From Rhea pennata (taxonomy: Eukaryota > Chordata > Aves > Rheiformes > Rheidae), in the NCBI RefSeq assembly GCF_028389875.1, contig NW_026907680.1, forward strand, positions 2,604,001-2,668,000: a stretch of DNA of 64,000 nt, in the 5' to 3' direction. Under the pieces are notes generated by a model that saw nothing but the letters and a program-made list of their open reading frames with translations, did no database searches and was not told where the DNA came from. Shown piece after piece: positions 1-10,139 of the stretch (position 1 is the first letter of the stretch; each line of letters opens with the position of its first letter). Both the position numbers and the translations under genes were made by a program.

Positions 1-159
1 GGGAAGGAGCAACCAGCCTGGGGAGGCAGCAGGGGTGTTGGCAAGCTCAGTGCCGGAGGGGAGAGCAGCAGGTGTTGTGCAGCTGCCTCTAGGAGGGCTC
101 CACGCTGTCTCCCATTGCTTCTTCATCAATGTCCTGATGAAGCAGGGACTTGGTGCGTA

Positions 160-600
160 ACCAGGGAGGGGTGCTGATACCTGGTTGTGCTGGAAAGGAG
201 CTTTTCAGAGAAGGACCTGGGGGTTGTGGTGGGCACCAAGCTGACCATGAACCAGCAATGTGCTCTGGTGGCAAAGAGCAGCCATGGTATCCTGGGCTGC
301 ATCAGGAAGAGCATTGCCAGCAGGTGGAGGGAGGTGATCCTTCCCCTCTGCTCAGCACTGGTGAGGCCGCACCTGGAGAGCTTGGTCCACCAGCACAAGA
401 GAAACATGGACCTACTGGAGTGAGTCCAACCACAAAGAAGACTAAGGGCCTGGAGCATCTCCTGTATGAGGAGAGACAGAGATAGCTGGGCCTGTTCAGT
501 GTGTAAGGGGAGAAGGCTCAGGGCAATCTGAATGTACAGAAGTACCTGATGGGGACATGGCATAAAGAAGACAGAGACAGATTCTTCTGTGACAGCCAGT
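160..600 (+). mobile_element. CR1 LINE fragment (end of ORF2 plus 3' UTR)
   Basis: The + strand carries the degraded C-terminal part of a CR1 reverse-transcriptase ORF: an open frame at 187-423 with the DLGV, QQCALVAK and ILGCIRK blocks typical of CR1. It is followed by the CR1 3' region, recognisable by the TGGAGCATCTC-like block and a GGCCTGTTCAG segment. It lies inside inverted repeat 1, so the other arm has the same insertion. The terminal octamer repeats are not visible, so it is truncated or diverged at the 3' side. Confidence 0.85.
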
Positions 601-979
601 GGCAGGATGGGAGGCAACAGGCACATGTAGAAATACAAGAAATTCCATTGAAATATAAGAAAAGACTTTCTACTGCAAGAGCGATGGAAGACTGGACCAA
701 GTTGCTCAGCAGGACTGTGAGTCTCCATCCTTGCTGCTGCTCAAAACCCAACTGGACACAGTCTCAGTCAGCATGCTCCAGGTATACCTCCAGGTATAAA
801 AGAAAAGAGGGTGGAGGCAGATGTTCTCTTCCAGAGGTGCTTTCCAACTTCAGCAATGCGTTGATTCAGTGATTTGGTGATGCTGCCATTTGTGAAGTCA
901 CTTGTGAGCTGCCTAGAGGAACTTTGCTTCTCCATGGAAGAACTCCTCTGTATCACAGAGCAGTCAGTGCCTCGGCAAA

Positions 980-1233
980 TTACTTCTCAAGGGCTTCAAC
1001 GACAGGTGGGGGCTTTTTCTTCAGGGCCTCGTACAGGCGATCCTTGCACCAGGGAGTCCAGCTCAGCAACAGCCTGAACAGCTCACGCATCATGGTGTGG
1101 GATGTTTTCTCCGCCAGAATTCTTTGGTATTGCTCAAAGTCCAGAACGTCCCCGAGCAGGAGGTCCAGGACACCTTTCACTTCAACAACACGTTCAATCA
1201 GCTCCACTCGGTGCCTATCGACAAAGTGTTCCC
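980..1233 (-). CDS. Terminal exon encoding a CARD domain (ASC/NLRP1/CARD8-type)
   Basis: On the minus strand a splice acceptor (pyrimidine tract then CAG) precedes an open exon of about 84 codons ending in TAA at 980-982. It reads as a death-fold CARD: a HFVDRHR start, LLGDVLDFEQYQ in the middle helices, AEKT before MRELF, then WCKDRLYEAL. This order and spacing match the last-exon CARD of ASC (PYCARD) and the C-terminal CARD of NLRP1/CARD8, which recruit inflammatory caspases. No PYD, FIIND or NACHT exon was recognised nearby; a GC-rich island about 1.4 kb upstream (2,540-2,700) could be the promoter. I infer a small CARD adaptor or the tail of a larger gene. The frame is fully open, unlike the other arm. 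Domain type is confident; gene identity is not. Confidence 0.8.
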
Positions 1234-2254
1234 CTGGGGAGGCCAGAAGCAAAGGGTTAGTCATCTGTGGACACACTGGTGCTCTTTCAGCTGCTTCACA
1301 GGTCATGGAGCAGCAGCCACTTCACAGCGGGGTTTGCCTGAGCTAGCACGACCCAAGGAGGAAATGAACGGCACCACGGAGCACCCAGTCCTCTCTGCTA
1401 TTAGTGGGTGAAAGTGGCACTGTCTAGCCGAAAGCCGAAAGCATTCTAGTGTGAATGTCTAATTCAAACTGGGGCTGTGCCGGGGCCAATGCTGTGTTTT
1501 AGAGTGGATTTTTGAGCCGCAGCCCCTGGTTTTGAGGCGTTTCACCCCCAAAAGTCTCATCTGTCACTGCAACATTTGAGCAGATTCTTTGGGGATTTGT
1601 TCTCTGCCCCTAAAGCCTGTGGGACAGCAAAACAGAAAAGAAATGAGAGGGGAAGCAATGGGAGGGAGCTCCAATCTTGCACAGTCGACGGGGCGCTGCA
1701 GAAGGGAGGGACAGAGCAGACACCTTTCCAAAGGAGGCTCCTTCCCTTAGGAGACCAGGACTCCCAGGCCACCTCCCAGCCTTGCTGGTGACCCTCTCTC
1801 ACGGCTGCTCCCATCCCCAGCGAGCCAGTGCCATCAAGTGACAGCACAGCTAACTGCAGCCCTATCAGAGACCACCACTGCGCGGTGTGAACTGGCCATG
1901 GGAAATGCTGGAGCTACGGATGATGTTCCATGAGCACCTCTGACAGGGAGGAGACATCCCATCACCTGGTTCAACCCATATGTCTTGCTGGGAACTCACT
2001 GCATTGGAGTTTTAAGCTAATTTCAGACAGTGTCATGGCAAAAACAGTCAATCGAGCTCATCACCCTTGGTTTGTTCTGCAGCAACCACACACATGCCAA
2101 CATGGCTGCCCCAATAACACGCCAATGACACACACACGCCAACGACACGGCTGCCCCTTTCACAGGCAAAGACATGGACACGGCAGCCCCACGCACACGG
2201 CAGCCCCACGCGCACCCATGTGCAGGGCAATTGGGACGAGTGGGACAACATCCC

Positions 2255-2530
2255 CCCTGCCCCCCTTACACCCCGGGTGCCCAGGTGTCCAGGCACCCCT
2301 CAGCCCCCCACCCTGGGGGGCATCCAAGACCCCCCTGGGCCCCACCACCCCAGGGACCCAGCATCCAGACACCCCACTGCCTCCCCCCACACCAGGCGTC
2401 CAGGCCTCCCGACACCCCTCTGCCCCCCCCACACGAGGGGTCCAGGCGTCCAGGCCCCTCCTTCCACGTGCCCAGGAGATCCCCATCCCTTCCCACACCA
2501 GGGGCCCAGGCGTCCGAGCACCCCCCCTTC
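2255..2530 (+). repeat. C-rich minisatellite, left arm
   Basis: Imperfect tandem units of roughly 50-60 bases, each containing a CCAGGCGTCC-like core next to CCC runs. It sits beside the GC-rich island of the arm and is mirrored at 8,190-8,520. The open frames across it in all six frames come from composition and are not genes. Confidence 0.75.
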
Positions 2531-2539
2531 CCCCCGCCC

Positions 2540-2700
2540 CCCGTTACCCGAGCGCCGGCTCGGACGCCTGGGCCCCTCGCCGCGCCCCCTTCCCTCCCCC
2601 AGGCCCAGCGATGCCGCTGCCGCCCCGCGCCGGGAACTGCAATCCCAGCAGGCAGCGCGGCCGCCGAGCCCCGCCCCCTCCCTGGCGCCTCCTCGAGCCC
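2540..2700 (-). promoter_or_regulatory. CpG island, candidate promoter of the CARD gene (left arm)
   Basis: A short stretch dense in CpG and GC boxes (GGCGGGG/CCCCGCCC) at the inner end of the left arm. It lies upstream of the minus-strand CARD exon. No TATA box is evident. The promoter role is inferred from composition and position only. Confidence 0.4.
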
Positions 2701-2729
2701 TGACAGAGGGGACGAGAGAGACACGGAGC

Positions 2730-3186
2730 TGCTGGAGAGAGGGCGGCGTGGGGCTGCGAAGGTGGTCGGGGGCTGGAGCAGCTGCCCTCCGAGGAACGGC
2801 TGCGAGAGCTGGGGCTGTTTAGCCTGCGGAGGAGAAGCCTGAGGGGGATCTTATCAGTGTGTCTAAGTACCTGAAGGGAGGGTGTCAAGGGGACGGGGCC
2901 AAACTCTTTTCAGTAGTGCCGTGCGACAGGACTAGAGGCAGCGGGCACAAACTGAACCAGCGGACGCTCCGCCTGAATATGAGGAGGAATTTCCTCACAG
3001 TGACAGTGACCGAGCACTGGGAGAGGTTACCCAGAGAGGTGGAGGAGTCTCCTTCCCTGGAGAGATTCAAGGCCTCTCTGGATGCAGTCCTGTCTACGAT
3101 GGTCTAGGTGACCCTGCCTGAGCAGGGAGGTTGCACTAGATGATCTCCACAGGTCCCTTCCAACCTTCCTGATTCTGTGATTCTGC
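2730..3186 (+). mobile_element. CR1 LINE 3' end
   Basis: Typical CR1 3' UTR: the CTGAAGGGAGGGTGTC, GAGCACTGGGAGAGG and CCTTCCCTGGAGAG blocks, then a TAGATGATCTCC-like tail, ending in ATTCTGTGATTCTG. It is 5'-truncated, as is usual for CR1. It starts within about 40 bases of the inner end of the inverted-repeat arm, and the opposite arm has no counterpart, so it inserted at or near the boundary independently. Confidence 0.92.
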
Positions 3187-3189
3187 TGA

Positions 3190-3525
3190 GCCTGCTCGCC
3201 TCAAGGCCAGCTCTGGGCTCTGCTGCTCTCCTTCCTACCTGCCCTCGGTCTCTGCAACTCCACTAGTTCCCAGGTGCTACAGCCCAGGTGGCCATGGACT
3301 CCTCAGCTCTACTCTTCAGGCCTCTCCAAAGTTCCTATGCTGCAAACAGATGATCTCACTGCACACCCAGCCAAGAGCCACCCGACTTGGGGCAGTTTGT
3401 TTAATTCAGCATCAGAGAACTTCCTGTGTGCTCGCATGGCTCACAAGCAGTGCTGCTGCTGCCGTTGCCGCCGTTGTCAGGCAGTTGCGCCGTTGCCGGT
3501 CAGCGCCACTGCTGGAGAGGGCCAC
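3190..3525 (-). pseudogene. Remnant of a CCDC81-like 3' end (fourth copy, degraded)
   Basis: Minus-strand sequence matching the last part of the CCDC81-like terminal exon and its downstream flank. The stop codon (complement of 3,411-3,413) is preceded by the conserved CEP..EH..GSS end and by a short run of AGC codons. Upstream of that the repeat decays, with in-frame stops. The downstream flank 3,190-3,410 matches 55,998-56,611 with about 400 bases missing. It faces the + strand copy that starts near 4,273, so two copies lie in opposite orientations. Confidence 0.65.
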
Positions 3526-4272
3526 TCTCCAGGCTCACAGCACTTGCTGCCCATTAAAGCTCCAGCGAGCAGAAGAGGTTTGGGTGCAGGTAGGTGGGTA
3601 CCATGTCATGGTGAGCTAGTGGTAAATAGGTACCTTGCAAAGTCTTCCCCAAGACCTGGTCCCCTCCCACCTCTGCAACACTGAATATGGTGCAGTTCAA
3701 GTGTTGAAGACAGAATTAAGAAACTATGACAGAGGGAGAAAGCAGCCAGACATGTGCCCTGGCAACAGAGTGAGAACCTAACACCTTTCCTCTCTGCTTT
3801 GATCCTGCCTTAACACAACAGCGGTGTGGCTGTATTCCAGCTTAGGCTGTCCCTTGTAGGATGACCTCGTAAGGCCACCGGACCAAGGAAGACAGGCAGC
3901 AAACCATTGCCCATCCTGGAACAGAGTACCTGGGGCCACAGAGCAGTGGCTAATGTAGCTGGCAGCACAGTGCGTAATGCTGTGCCTTGGAGCCTGTCCT
4001 GCCAGATGACCCTGCTGCTCGCCTTCCTGCATGGAGAGAAATTTTCACTGTGGTTGTTTCCAGAGCTCTCCTTCGGGCATGATCTGCAGCCCTGGGTGTT
4101 TTGTTAGGGGGTGATCCCTGTTCCTGTGGATGTGACCCCAGTCAGTGGGACCCACGTGCTTCTGCTACAGAACTGCCTTCTGTGGCAGAAGCAGGTGCCC
4201 AACTTGTCAGGCTGAAATGGGGACCCTACTGCCCCTGTGCTCATGCCACCTCCCCGTGGTGTGTATTTGCAG
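3526..4272. other. Junction region without a recognised gene
   Basis: Between the minus-strand remnant and the first recognisable exon of the + strand copy. From about 3,880 the sequence is intronic and parallels 22,500-22,890. Around 3,560-3,780 I see no match within the window and no convincing exon. Confidence 0.5.
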
Positions 4273-5411
4273 TCCATTCCTAGGCACCCCAGAGTGCTCT
4301 GCCCAGAAGGCAGTGCCAGGCGGGAGGAAGCCATCTTCAGAAGGTGGAGCACCTACTGAGTGGCTTGGGAATGAAGTGGACGAGAATGCCAGAGCAGTAA
4401 GTGTCACTGTTGGAGGCCCTTCTTCCGCCGGTGTGCATCCTGCAAAAGCCTTGTGCTATGGGCGCTGGCTCACAAGAGCCCTTCCCATGGGTTCACTGAG
4501 CCCTGCCCGACATCGCCCAGTCCTGCCTTCAAAGGCATCGGTGGTGAATGTAGTTTTGGAATGCACACGCTGTTGCACCTTGCTCTCTGTAAACACACCA
4601 GCAGAGCCTCTGGGGCCCTCCTGCTGGTGGCACTGGAAGTGCTGGGCCTTTCTGTGATAGAAAGTGAAGAGTTTCTGCTCAGCTCTGTCATAATTCAGAT
4701 GCCTGGTTCAAAGAGAATGGGATGTTCAGCCTTGCTGGGCTTCCCTTCAGGGTAAAAGGGTGCTGACAGGAAGGCTCCCGGGAAGGCTCAGAGCAGAGGC
4801 TGGGGAAGAACCTTCCCTTCTGCAAAGTGGAGCTGCCATAGCCCCCCCCTACCCCCTCCTGTCCTCCCTAGCAGGACTGCCCTGCACATTGCCCTAGAGT
4901 TTAGTGAGCTGCCTTCCCCTGTGCTTGCCTCCCTTGACTCCATGCTCTTCTGGATCAGCCTTTTGGCTCTTCCCTTGACAAAAGCCTGCCAGAACATTTA
5001 GCTCTTTGCCCATATTCCCCTGCAGCTGCTCTTGTGTGGAATGGAGGGGCTGCTGTGAGCAAAAGCAATGGGTGTTTCTACAGTTCTGAGAGGCAGCTTC
5101 TTCTCCGGAGCATGGAAACATGGGCTGCCCTTGCCAGGAGCAAGAGCCTTTACTTGGCAGCATCTCACCTCTCTTTCTCACCTTTGCAGATGAAAATACG
5201 CAGGGATTCAATCCCGACAGCCACTAAAGCAGCTTCGATTGTGTCCCTTGAACCTCTTCCAAGTATTTTTCCAACGTGAGTACTTTGCCTTGCTTCTTTC
5301 CCCCTGCCTAAGAAAGGCAGCAGCCTCTCCGCACAGGTTTGTTAGGGCTGCAGTGCCAGGGCTGGGGGAGGCTGCTCTGAAAGTGCTTTGGGAACAAGTC
5401 TTCCCAGCGGC

Positions 5412-6148
5412 TGGGTCCCTCTTCTAGTTAGATTCCCGGGGGCCATATGCCCAGGTTGGCAAGCCGGCACAAACTCACTGACACACACACACACACACAC
5501 ACAAACACTCTTTAGGAGCAAGCAGTTTATTAGTAGATACTTACGAACAGACCGACCCAATGGTAATCTCGAGGACCACCTCAATGCTTGTCCCAATCAT
5601 CTGCATGATGAGAGAGCGAGAATCGGCAGGTACAATCTTTTCGGATGTCCCCGAGGAGGCAACGTGGTCCTCTGTTGTGTAGCAGCCTCTCTCTCCTTCA
5701 GAAAAACTCCGGTATTTATGATTACTTGTGGTAGGCGGGAGTCCCGGCACCTGGGGCCAGCAAGTGCAGGGAGTCTAGCCCAACTCCACCCCGGTTGCAT
5801 AACCAGGCTATGATACTGCGCACGCATGCAGACTTATTTCGGGGGCCACATTTGGCTTTGGGGGTCGCTATTTCACTACTCTTCAGCTTCTGACCTTCAT
5901 GTTGACTGCTTCTCATGGTGATTCTGTAGCTGGAAGCCACCGAAGCTACATGTAACCAACCACTGTTCTTTCTCACAGATTCCCAAGACCTTGTCAGTTA
6001 CTTATTTGTATCCCGCTTAACACAGCGGTATTGTTCAGGCACTGAAAAGTTACAACACTAGACTATTCCCACCAAGTATCAGGTAGTACAGATACAAAAA
6101 GTTACAACACGGACCATTCCCATCAAGTGTCAGGTAGCAGGGATACAG
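5412..6148 (-). mobile_element. LTR retroelement fragment (LTR plus primer-site-like sequence)
   Basis: An insertion of about 735 bases splits intron sequence that is continuous in the paralogous introns (compare 22,370-22,400 and 23,965-23,990). On the minus strand it reads like an LTR: two tandem units of about 51 bases at 6,040-6,140 (U3-like), an AATAAA signal near 5,528, a GT microsatellite (U5-like), then a CCGGGAATC-containing stretch at about 5,428-5,454 that loosely resembles a tRNA-Gly primer site. No coding remnants and no clear target duplication were seen. The class was not determined. Confidence 0.55.
5481..5503 (+). repeat. (AC)n microsatellite
   Basis: About eleven AC dinucleotides inside the LTR-like insertion. 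Confidence 0.95.
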
Positions 6149-7959
6149 TCGCAGTGACCTGCATGCATGCTCTGCCTACATCTGGGCTCTGAGGGTGGGG
6201 AGAGGGTTCTGCAGAACTCTGTGCTGTCGTCCACCTGCTAAGGGCTTTGTGTGTAAATGCTTGATGCCTTTCTCCTTCTTTGACACTGGGTGCCCAGCAA
6301 CAACCTATTGCCCACCCCTGAACACAGAGTCTTTGGGGCCACAGAGCAGTCTTGTGTAGTTGGCAGGACAGCAGGTAATGGTGTGTTTCAGAGCCTGTCC
6401 TGGCAGATGACCCTGCTGCTCTCCTCACTGCCTGGAGAGAGTCTCCCTTGGGCTCCTGGAGCTCTCCTTCAGGCATGACGTGCAGCCCCAGGTGTTTTGA
6501 TGGGAGGTGATGCTCTGATGTGGCCCCAGTCAGTGGAAGCTCTGTGCTTCTGCTGCAGAATTGCCTTCTGCTGCAGGAGCAGGTGTGAAGCTGGTGAGGG
6601 CCAGGTGGGGACCCTACTCTCCCTGTGCTCATATCACCTCTCCGCGGTGTGTATTTGCAGGCCAGTGCCAGTCACCTCAGAGTGCTCTGCACAGAGTGCA
6701 GCAGCGGGCAGGAAGAAGGAACGGAGAGAAGCCCGAGCACTAGTGCATGTCCTCTGAGCGAGGACCGTCAGAGGTCTGGAGTGGTAAGTGCTCCTCATTG
6801 AGGCCCTTCATGTGCCAGCCTGCTCTCTGCCCAGGCCTTGTGCTATGGGCGCTGGCTGTACAAGAGCCCTGCTGGGCCCTGGAAGGCTTTGCGCAGGGCT
6901 TTGTTTTCAGAGATGCCAGCTGTGCTCTACTTCTGCAATGTATCTGCCTCTCCAGCGCTGTCTGTGAGCAACCCAACAAAGCCTCTGGGGCTCTCTGCTT
7001 GGTGGCTGTGGAACTGCAGGGCGTTTCCACGCTAGAAGATGGAGAGTTTCTCTTCAGCTGTGTGATGAGTAAGATCTTTGGTGTGAACAAGCAAGGGATG
7101 TTCAGCCTTGCTGGGCTTCCCTTCAGGGAAGAAGGGTGCTGACAGGAAGGCTCACAGGAAGAGTCAGGGAACAGGCCTTTCCCTTGCGGGAAAAGAGACC
7201 GGCTCTGGCCCCCACTGCACACCCCTGTCCTCCCTAGCAGGACGGCCTTGGCCTTTCTGCCGCAGGAGGGCACAGCCTGTTCCTTTCTGCCTCCTTCTCC
7301 AGGGGGAAGAAGAGCCATGGGCGGAGACAGGGACAAGCAGGAGAAAGAGCAGCAGCAGTGGCAGTGTCAGCGGCAGACCCGGTGGCAACAGAAGACAGAG
7401 CAGCAGTGGCAGGGGCAGTGGCAGCATCAGTGGCAGCCACAGTGCCGGCAGCAGCCCCACTGGCAGTCGCAGTGGGAGCCCCAGTGGCAGACACAGCGGC
7501 AGCCCCACCGGGAGCCCCAGTGGCACTGGGAAACCCACTGTCAGACAGAGCGACAGCCCCAGTGTCAGCAGCAGCCTCACTGGCAGTGGCAGTGGAAGCT
7601 CCAGCTGCAGGCACAGCGGCAGCTCCAGTGCCAGTGTCAGACAGAGCGGCAGCGGCAGTGGAAGCTCCAGTGGCGGGGACAGCAGCAGATCCACTGGCGG
7701 TGGCAGCAGCAGTGGAAGCCCCGGTGGCGGGCACAGCGGCAGCCCCAGGGGCAGGCGCAGTCGAAGACCACATGTCAGACAGAGGGGAAGCGGCAGTGGG
7801 AGCCCCGGGGGCAGCGGCGGTGGCCACAGCAGCAGCCACAACGGCGGCAGCAGCGGCAGCAGCAGCAGCAGCAGCAGCTCTGCTTGTGAGCCGCGCGAGC
7901 ACCCAGGAAGTTCTGGTGTGCTGAATTAAACCAGCTGCCCCAGGCCGGGTGGCTCTTGG

Positions 7960-8240
7960 CGGGGTGTGCGGCGCGCTCGCCCGCCTGCAGCGCGGCAGCT
8001 CTGGGGAGGCCTGAGGAGCGGAGCGGAGCAGCCGGGGCTCGGGGCCAGGAAGGCTCCTCCTCACAGCGGCTGCTCCCGCGAGGCGCCAGGGAGGGGGCGG
8101 GGCTCGGCGGCCGCGCTGCCTGCTGGGATTGCAGTTCCCGGCGCGGGGCGGCAGCGGCATCGCTGGGCCTGGGGGAGGGAAGGGGGCGCGGCGAGGGGCC
8201 CAGGCGTCCGAGCCGGCGCTCAGGTAACGGGGGTGGGGGG
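7960..8240 (+). promoter_or_regulatory. CpG island, candidate promoter of the CARD gene (right arm)
   Basis: CpG-dense sequence with GC boxes about 1.3 kb upstream of the frameshifted CARD exon. From 8,083 it is the counterpart of 2,540-2,700. It abuts the 3' end of the left CCDC81-like copy (stop at 7,929), so the two units are only about 150 bases apart. Confidence 0.4.
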
Positions 8241-8520
8241 AGGGTGCTCGGACGCCTGGGCCCCTGACGTGGGAAGGGATGGGGACTTCCTGGGCACGTG
8301 GAAGGAGGGGCCCGGATGCCTGGGCCCCTGGGGTAGGGGGAGGCAATGGGGTGTCCGGATGCCTGGGCCCTGGAGTCAGGGCGGGGAGAGGGATGCCCGT
8401 ACGCCTGGGCCGCTCGCGTAGTGGGCAGAAGAGAGGTGCCTGGACACCTGGGCCCCTCGGGTAGAGGCGGGCAGGAGAGTGCCCAGATGCCTGGACCCCT
8501 GGGGTGGGGGGGAGCAGGGG
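8190..8520 (-). repeat. G-rich minisatellite, right arm
   Basis: Mirror copy of the 2,255-2,530 minisatellite. Units carry a GGATGCCTGGGCCCCTGG-like core separated by G-rich spacers, about 55-60 bases apart. Unit content differs between the two arms, as expected for a minisatellite that kept changing after the duplication. Confidence 0.75.
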
Positions 8521-9493
8521 GGATGTTGCCCCAGTGGTCCCCATTGCGCTGCATATGTGTGTGCGTGGGGCTGCCGTGTGTGTGTCTTTGCCTGTGAAAG
8601 GCCCAGCTGTGTCGTTGGCATGTGCATGTCAGCGTGTTTGTGGGGCAGCCATGTTGACGTGTGCATGGTTGCTGCAGAACAAACCAAGGGTGATGAGCTC
8701 GATTGAACGTATTTGCCATGACACTGTCTGAAATTAGCTTAAAACTCCAATGCAGTGAGTTCCCAGCAAGACATACAGGTTGAACCAGGTGATGGGATGT
8801 CTCCTCCCTGTCAGAGGTGCTCATCGTACATCATCCATAGCTCCAGCATTTCCCATGGCCAGTTCACACTGCGCAGCTGTAGTGGTCTCCGATAGGGCTG
8901 TAATTAGCTGTGCTGTCACTTGATGGCACTGGCTCGCTGGGGATGGGAGCAGCCATGAGAAAGGGTCACCAGCAAGGCTGGGAGGTGGCCTGGGAGTCCT
9001 GGTCCCCTAAGGGAAGGAGCCTCCTTTGGAAAGGTGTCTGCTCTGTCCTTCCCTTCTGCAGCGCCCCATTGACCATGCAAGATTGGAGCTCCCTCCCATT
9101 GCTTCCCCTCTCATTTCTTTTCTGTTTTGCTGTCCCACAGGCTTTAGGGGCAGAGAACAAATCCCCAAAGAATCTGTTCAAATGTTGGCAGTGACAGATG
9201 AGACTTTTGGGGGCAAAATGCCTCAAAACCAGGGGCAGGGGCTCAAACACCCACTCTAAAACACAGCATTGGCCCCGGCACAGCCCCAGTTTGAATTAGA
9301 CATTCACACGAGCCATCACCCACTAACAACAGAGAGGACTGGGTGCTCCGTGGTGCCGTTCATTTCCTCCTTGGGTCGTGCTAGCTCAGGCAAACCCCTC
9401 TCTGAAGTGGCTGCTGCTCCATGACCTGTGAAGCAGCTGAAGGAGCACCAGTGTGTCCACAGATGACTAACCCTTTGCTTCTGGCCTCCCCAG

Positions 9494-9746
9494 GGGAACA
9501 CTTTGTTGATAGGCACCGAGTGGAGCTGACTGAACACGTTGTAGAAGTGAAAGGTGTCCTGGACCTCCTGCTCGGGGACATTCTGGACTTTGAGCAATAC
9601 CAAAGAATTCTGGCGGAGAAACCATCCCACACCATGATGCGTGAGCTGTTCAGGCTGATGCCGAGCTGGACTTCTGGTGCAAGGATCGCCTGTACGAGGC
9701 CCTGAAGAAAAAGCCCCCACGCCTCGCTGAAGTCCTTGAGAAGTAA
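9494..9746 (+). pseudogene. CARD exon, arm copy with one-base frameshift
   Basis: Inverted copy of the CARD exon at 980-1,233, with the same CAG acceptor at 9,491-9,493 and the same TAA at 9,744-9,746. A single base is missing near 9,672, between the SW and CKD codons of the domain. The open frame therefore leaves the CARD sequence and stops after about ten unrelated residues, and the last two helices are lost. All other coding differences are substitutions. Either this copy is inactive, or the missing base is an assembly error in a repeat. Confidence 0.78.
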
Positions 9747-10139
9747 TTTGCCGAGGCACTGACTGCTCTGTGATACAGAGGAGTTCTTCCATGGAGAAGC
9801 AAAGTTCCTCTAGGCAGCTCACAAGTGACTTCACAAATGGCAGCATCACCAAATCACTGAATCAACGCATTGCTGAAGTTGGAAAGCACCCCTGGAAGAG
9901 AACATCTGCCTCCACCCTCTTTTCTTTTATACCTGGAGGTATACCTGGAGCATGCTGACTGAGACCGTGTCCAGTTGGGTTTTGAGCAGCAACAAGGATG
10001 GAGACTCATAGTCCTGCTGAGCAACTTGGTCCAGTCTTCCATCGCTCTTGCAGCAGAAAATCTTTTCTTACATTTCAATGGAATTTCTTGTATTTCTACA
10101 TGTGCCTGTTGCCTCCCATCCTGCCACTGGCTGTCACAG

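Larger units (their letters stand above)
1..2692 (+). repeat. Left arm of inverted repeat 1
   Basis: This arm is the reverse complement of 8,083-10,735 along essentially its whole length. Matching landmarks run in opposite order: the first bases pair with about 10,690-10,735, the CARD exon at 980-1,233 with 9,494-9,746, and the GC-rich end near 2,640-2,692 with 8,083-8,140. Differences are scattered substitutions and small indels, so this is a recent but not perfect duplication. The repeat starts at the window edge and probably continues outward as a copy of the sequence after 10,735. Confidence 0.93.
4273..7929 (+). pseudogene. CCDC81-like gene copy, 5'-truncated and frameshifted (left copy)
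   Basis: Four exons match the 3' half of the intact copy at 16,217-28,619: C-type 4,273-4,396, A-type 5,190-5,275, C-type 6,661-6,783, and the Ser/Gly-repeat terminal exon 7,303-7,929. Splice sites and intron phases (A: 0 to 2, C: 2 to 0) are kept. The exons for both HU domains are absent, as is the acidic exon that should precede the terminal one. The exon at 6,661 lacks one base relative to 24,480-24,606 (near 6,750), which brings an early stop. The terminal exon is still open for about 208 codons and ends EHPGSSGVLN. The copy lies wholly inside the spacer of inverted repeat 1. It is most likely a pseudogene, or 3' exons usable only by a chimeric transcript. Confidence 0.75.

Noticed and set aside
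126-728. Minus-strand open frame of 200 codons, also found at 9,998-10,603
   Set aside because: It is antisense to a CR1 fragment duplicated in both arms; not a host gene.
2048-2842. Several overlapping Pro-rich open frames of 80-257 codons
   Set aside because: Composition effect of a C-rich minisatellite and CpG island; the frames differ between the two arms because of indels not in multiples of three.
7234-8544. Minus-strand open frame of 436 codons rich in Ala, Pro and Ser
   Set aside because: It is the antisense shadow of the Ser/Gly-repeat exon continued through a CpG-rich minisatellite; no splice logic or family resemblance.
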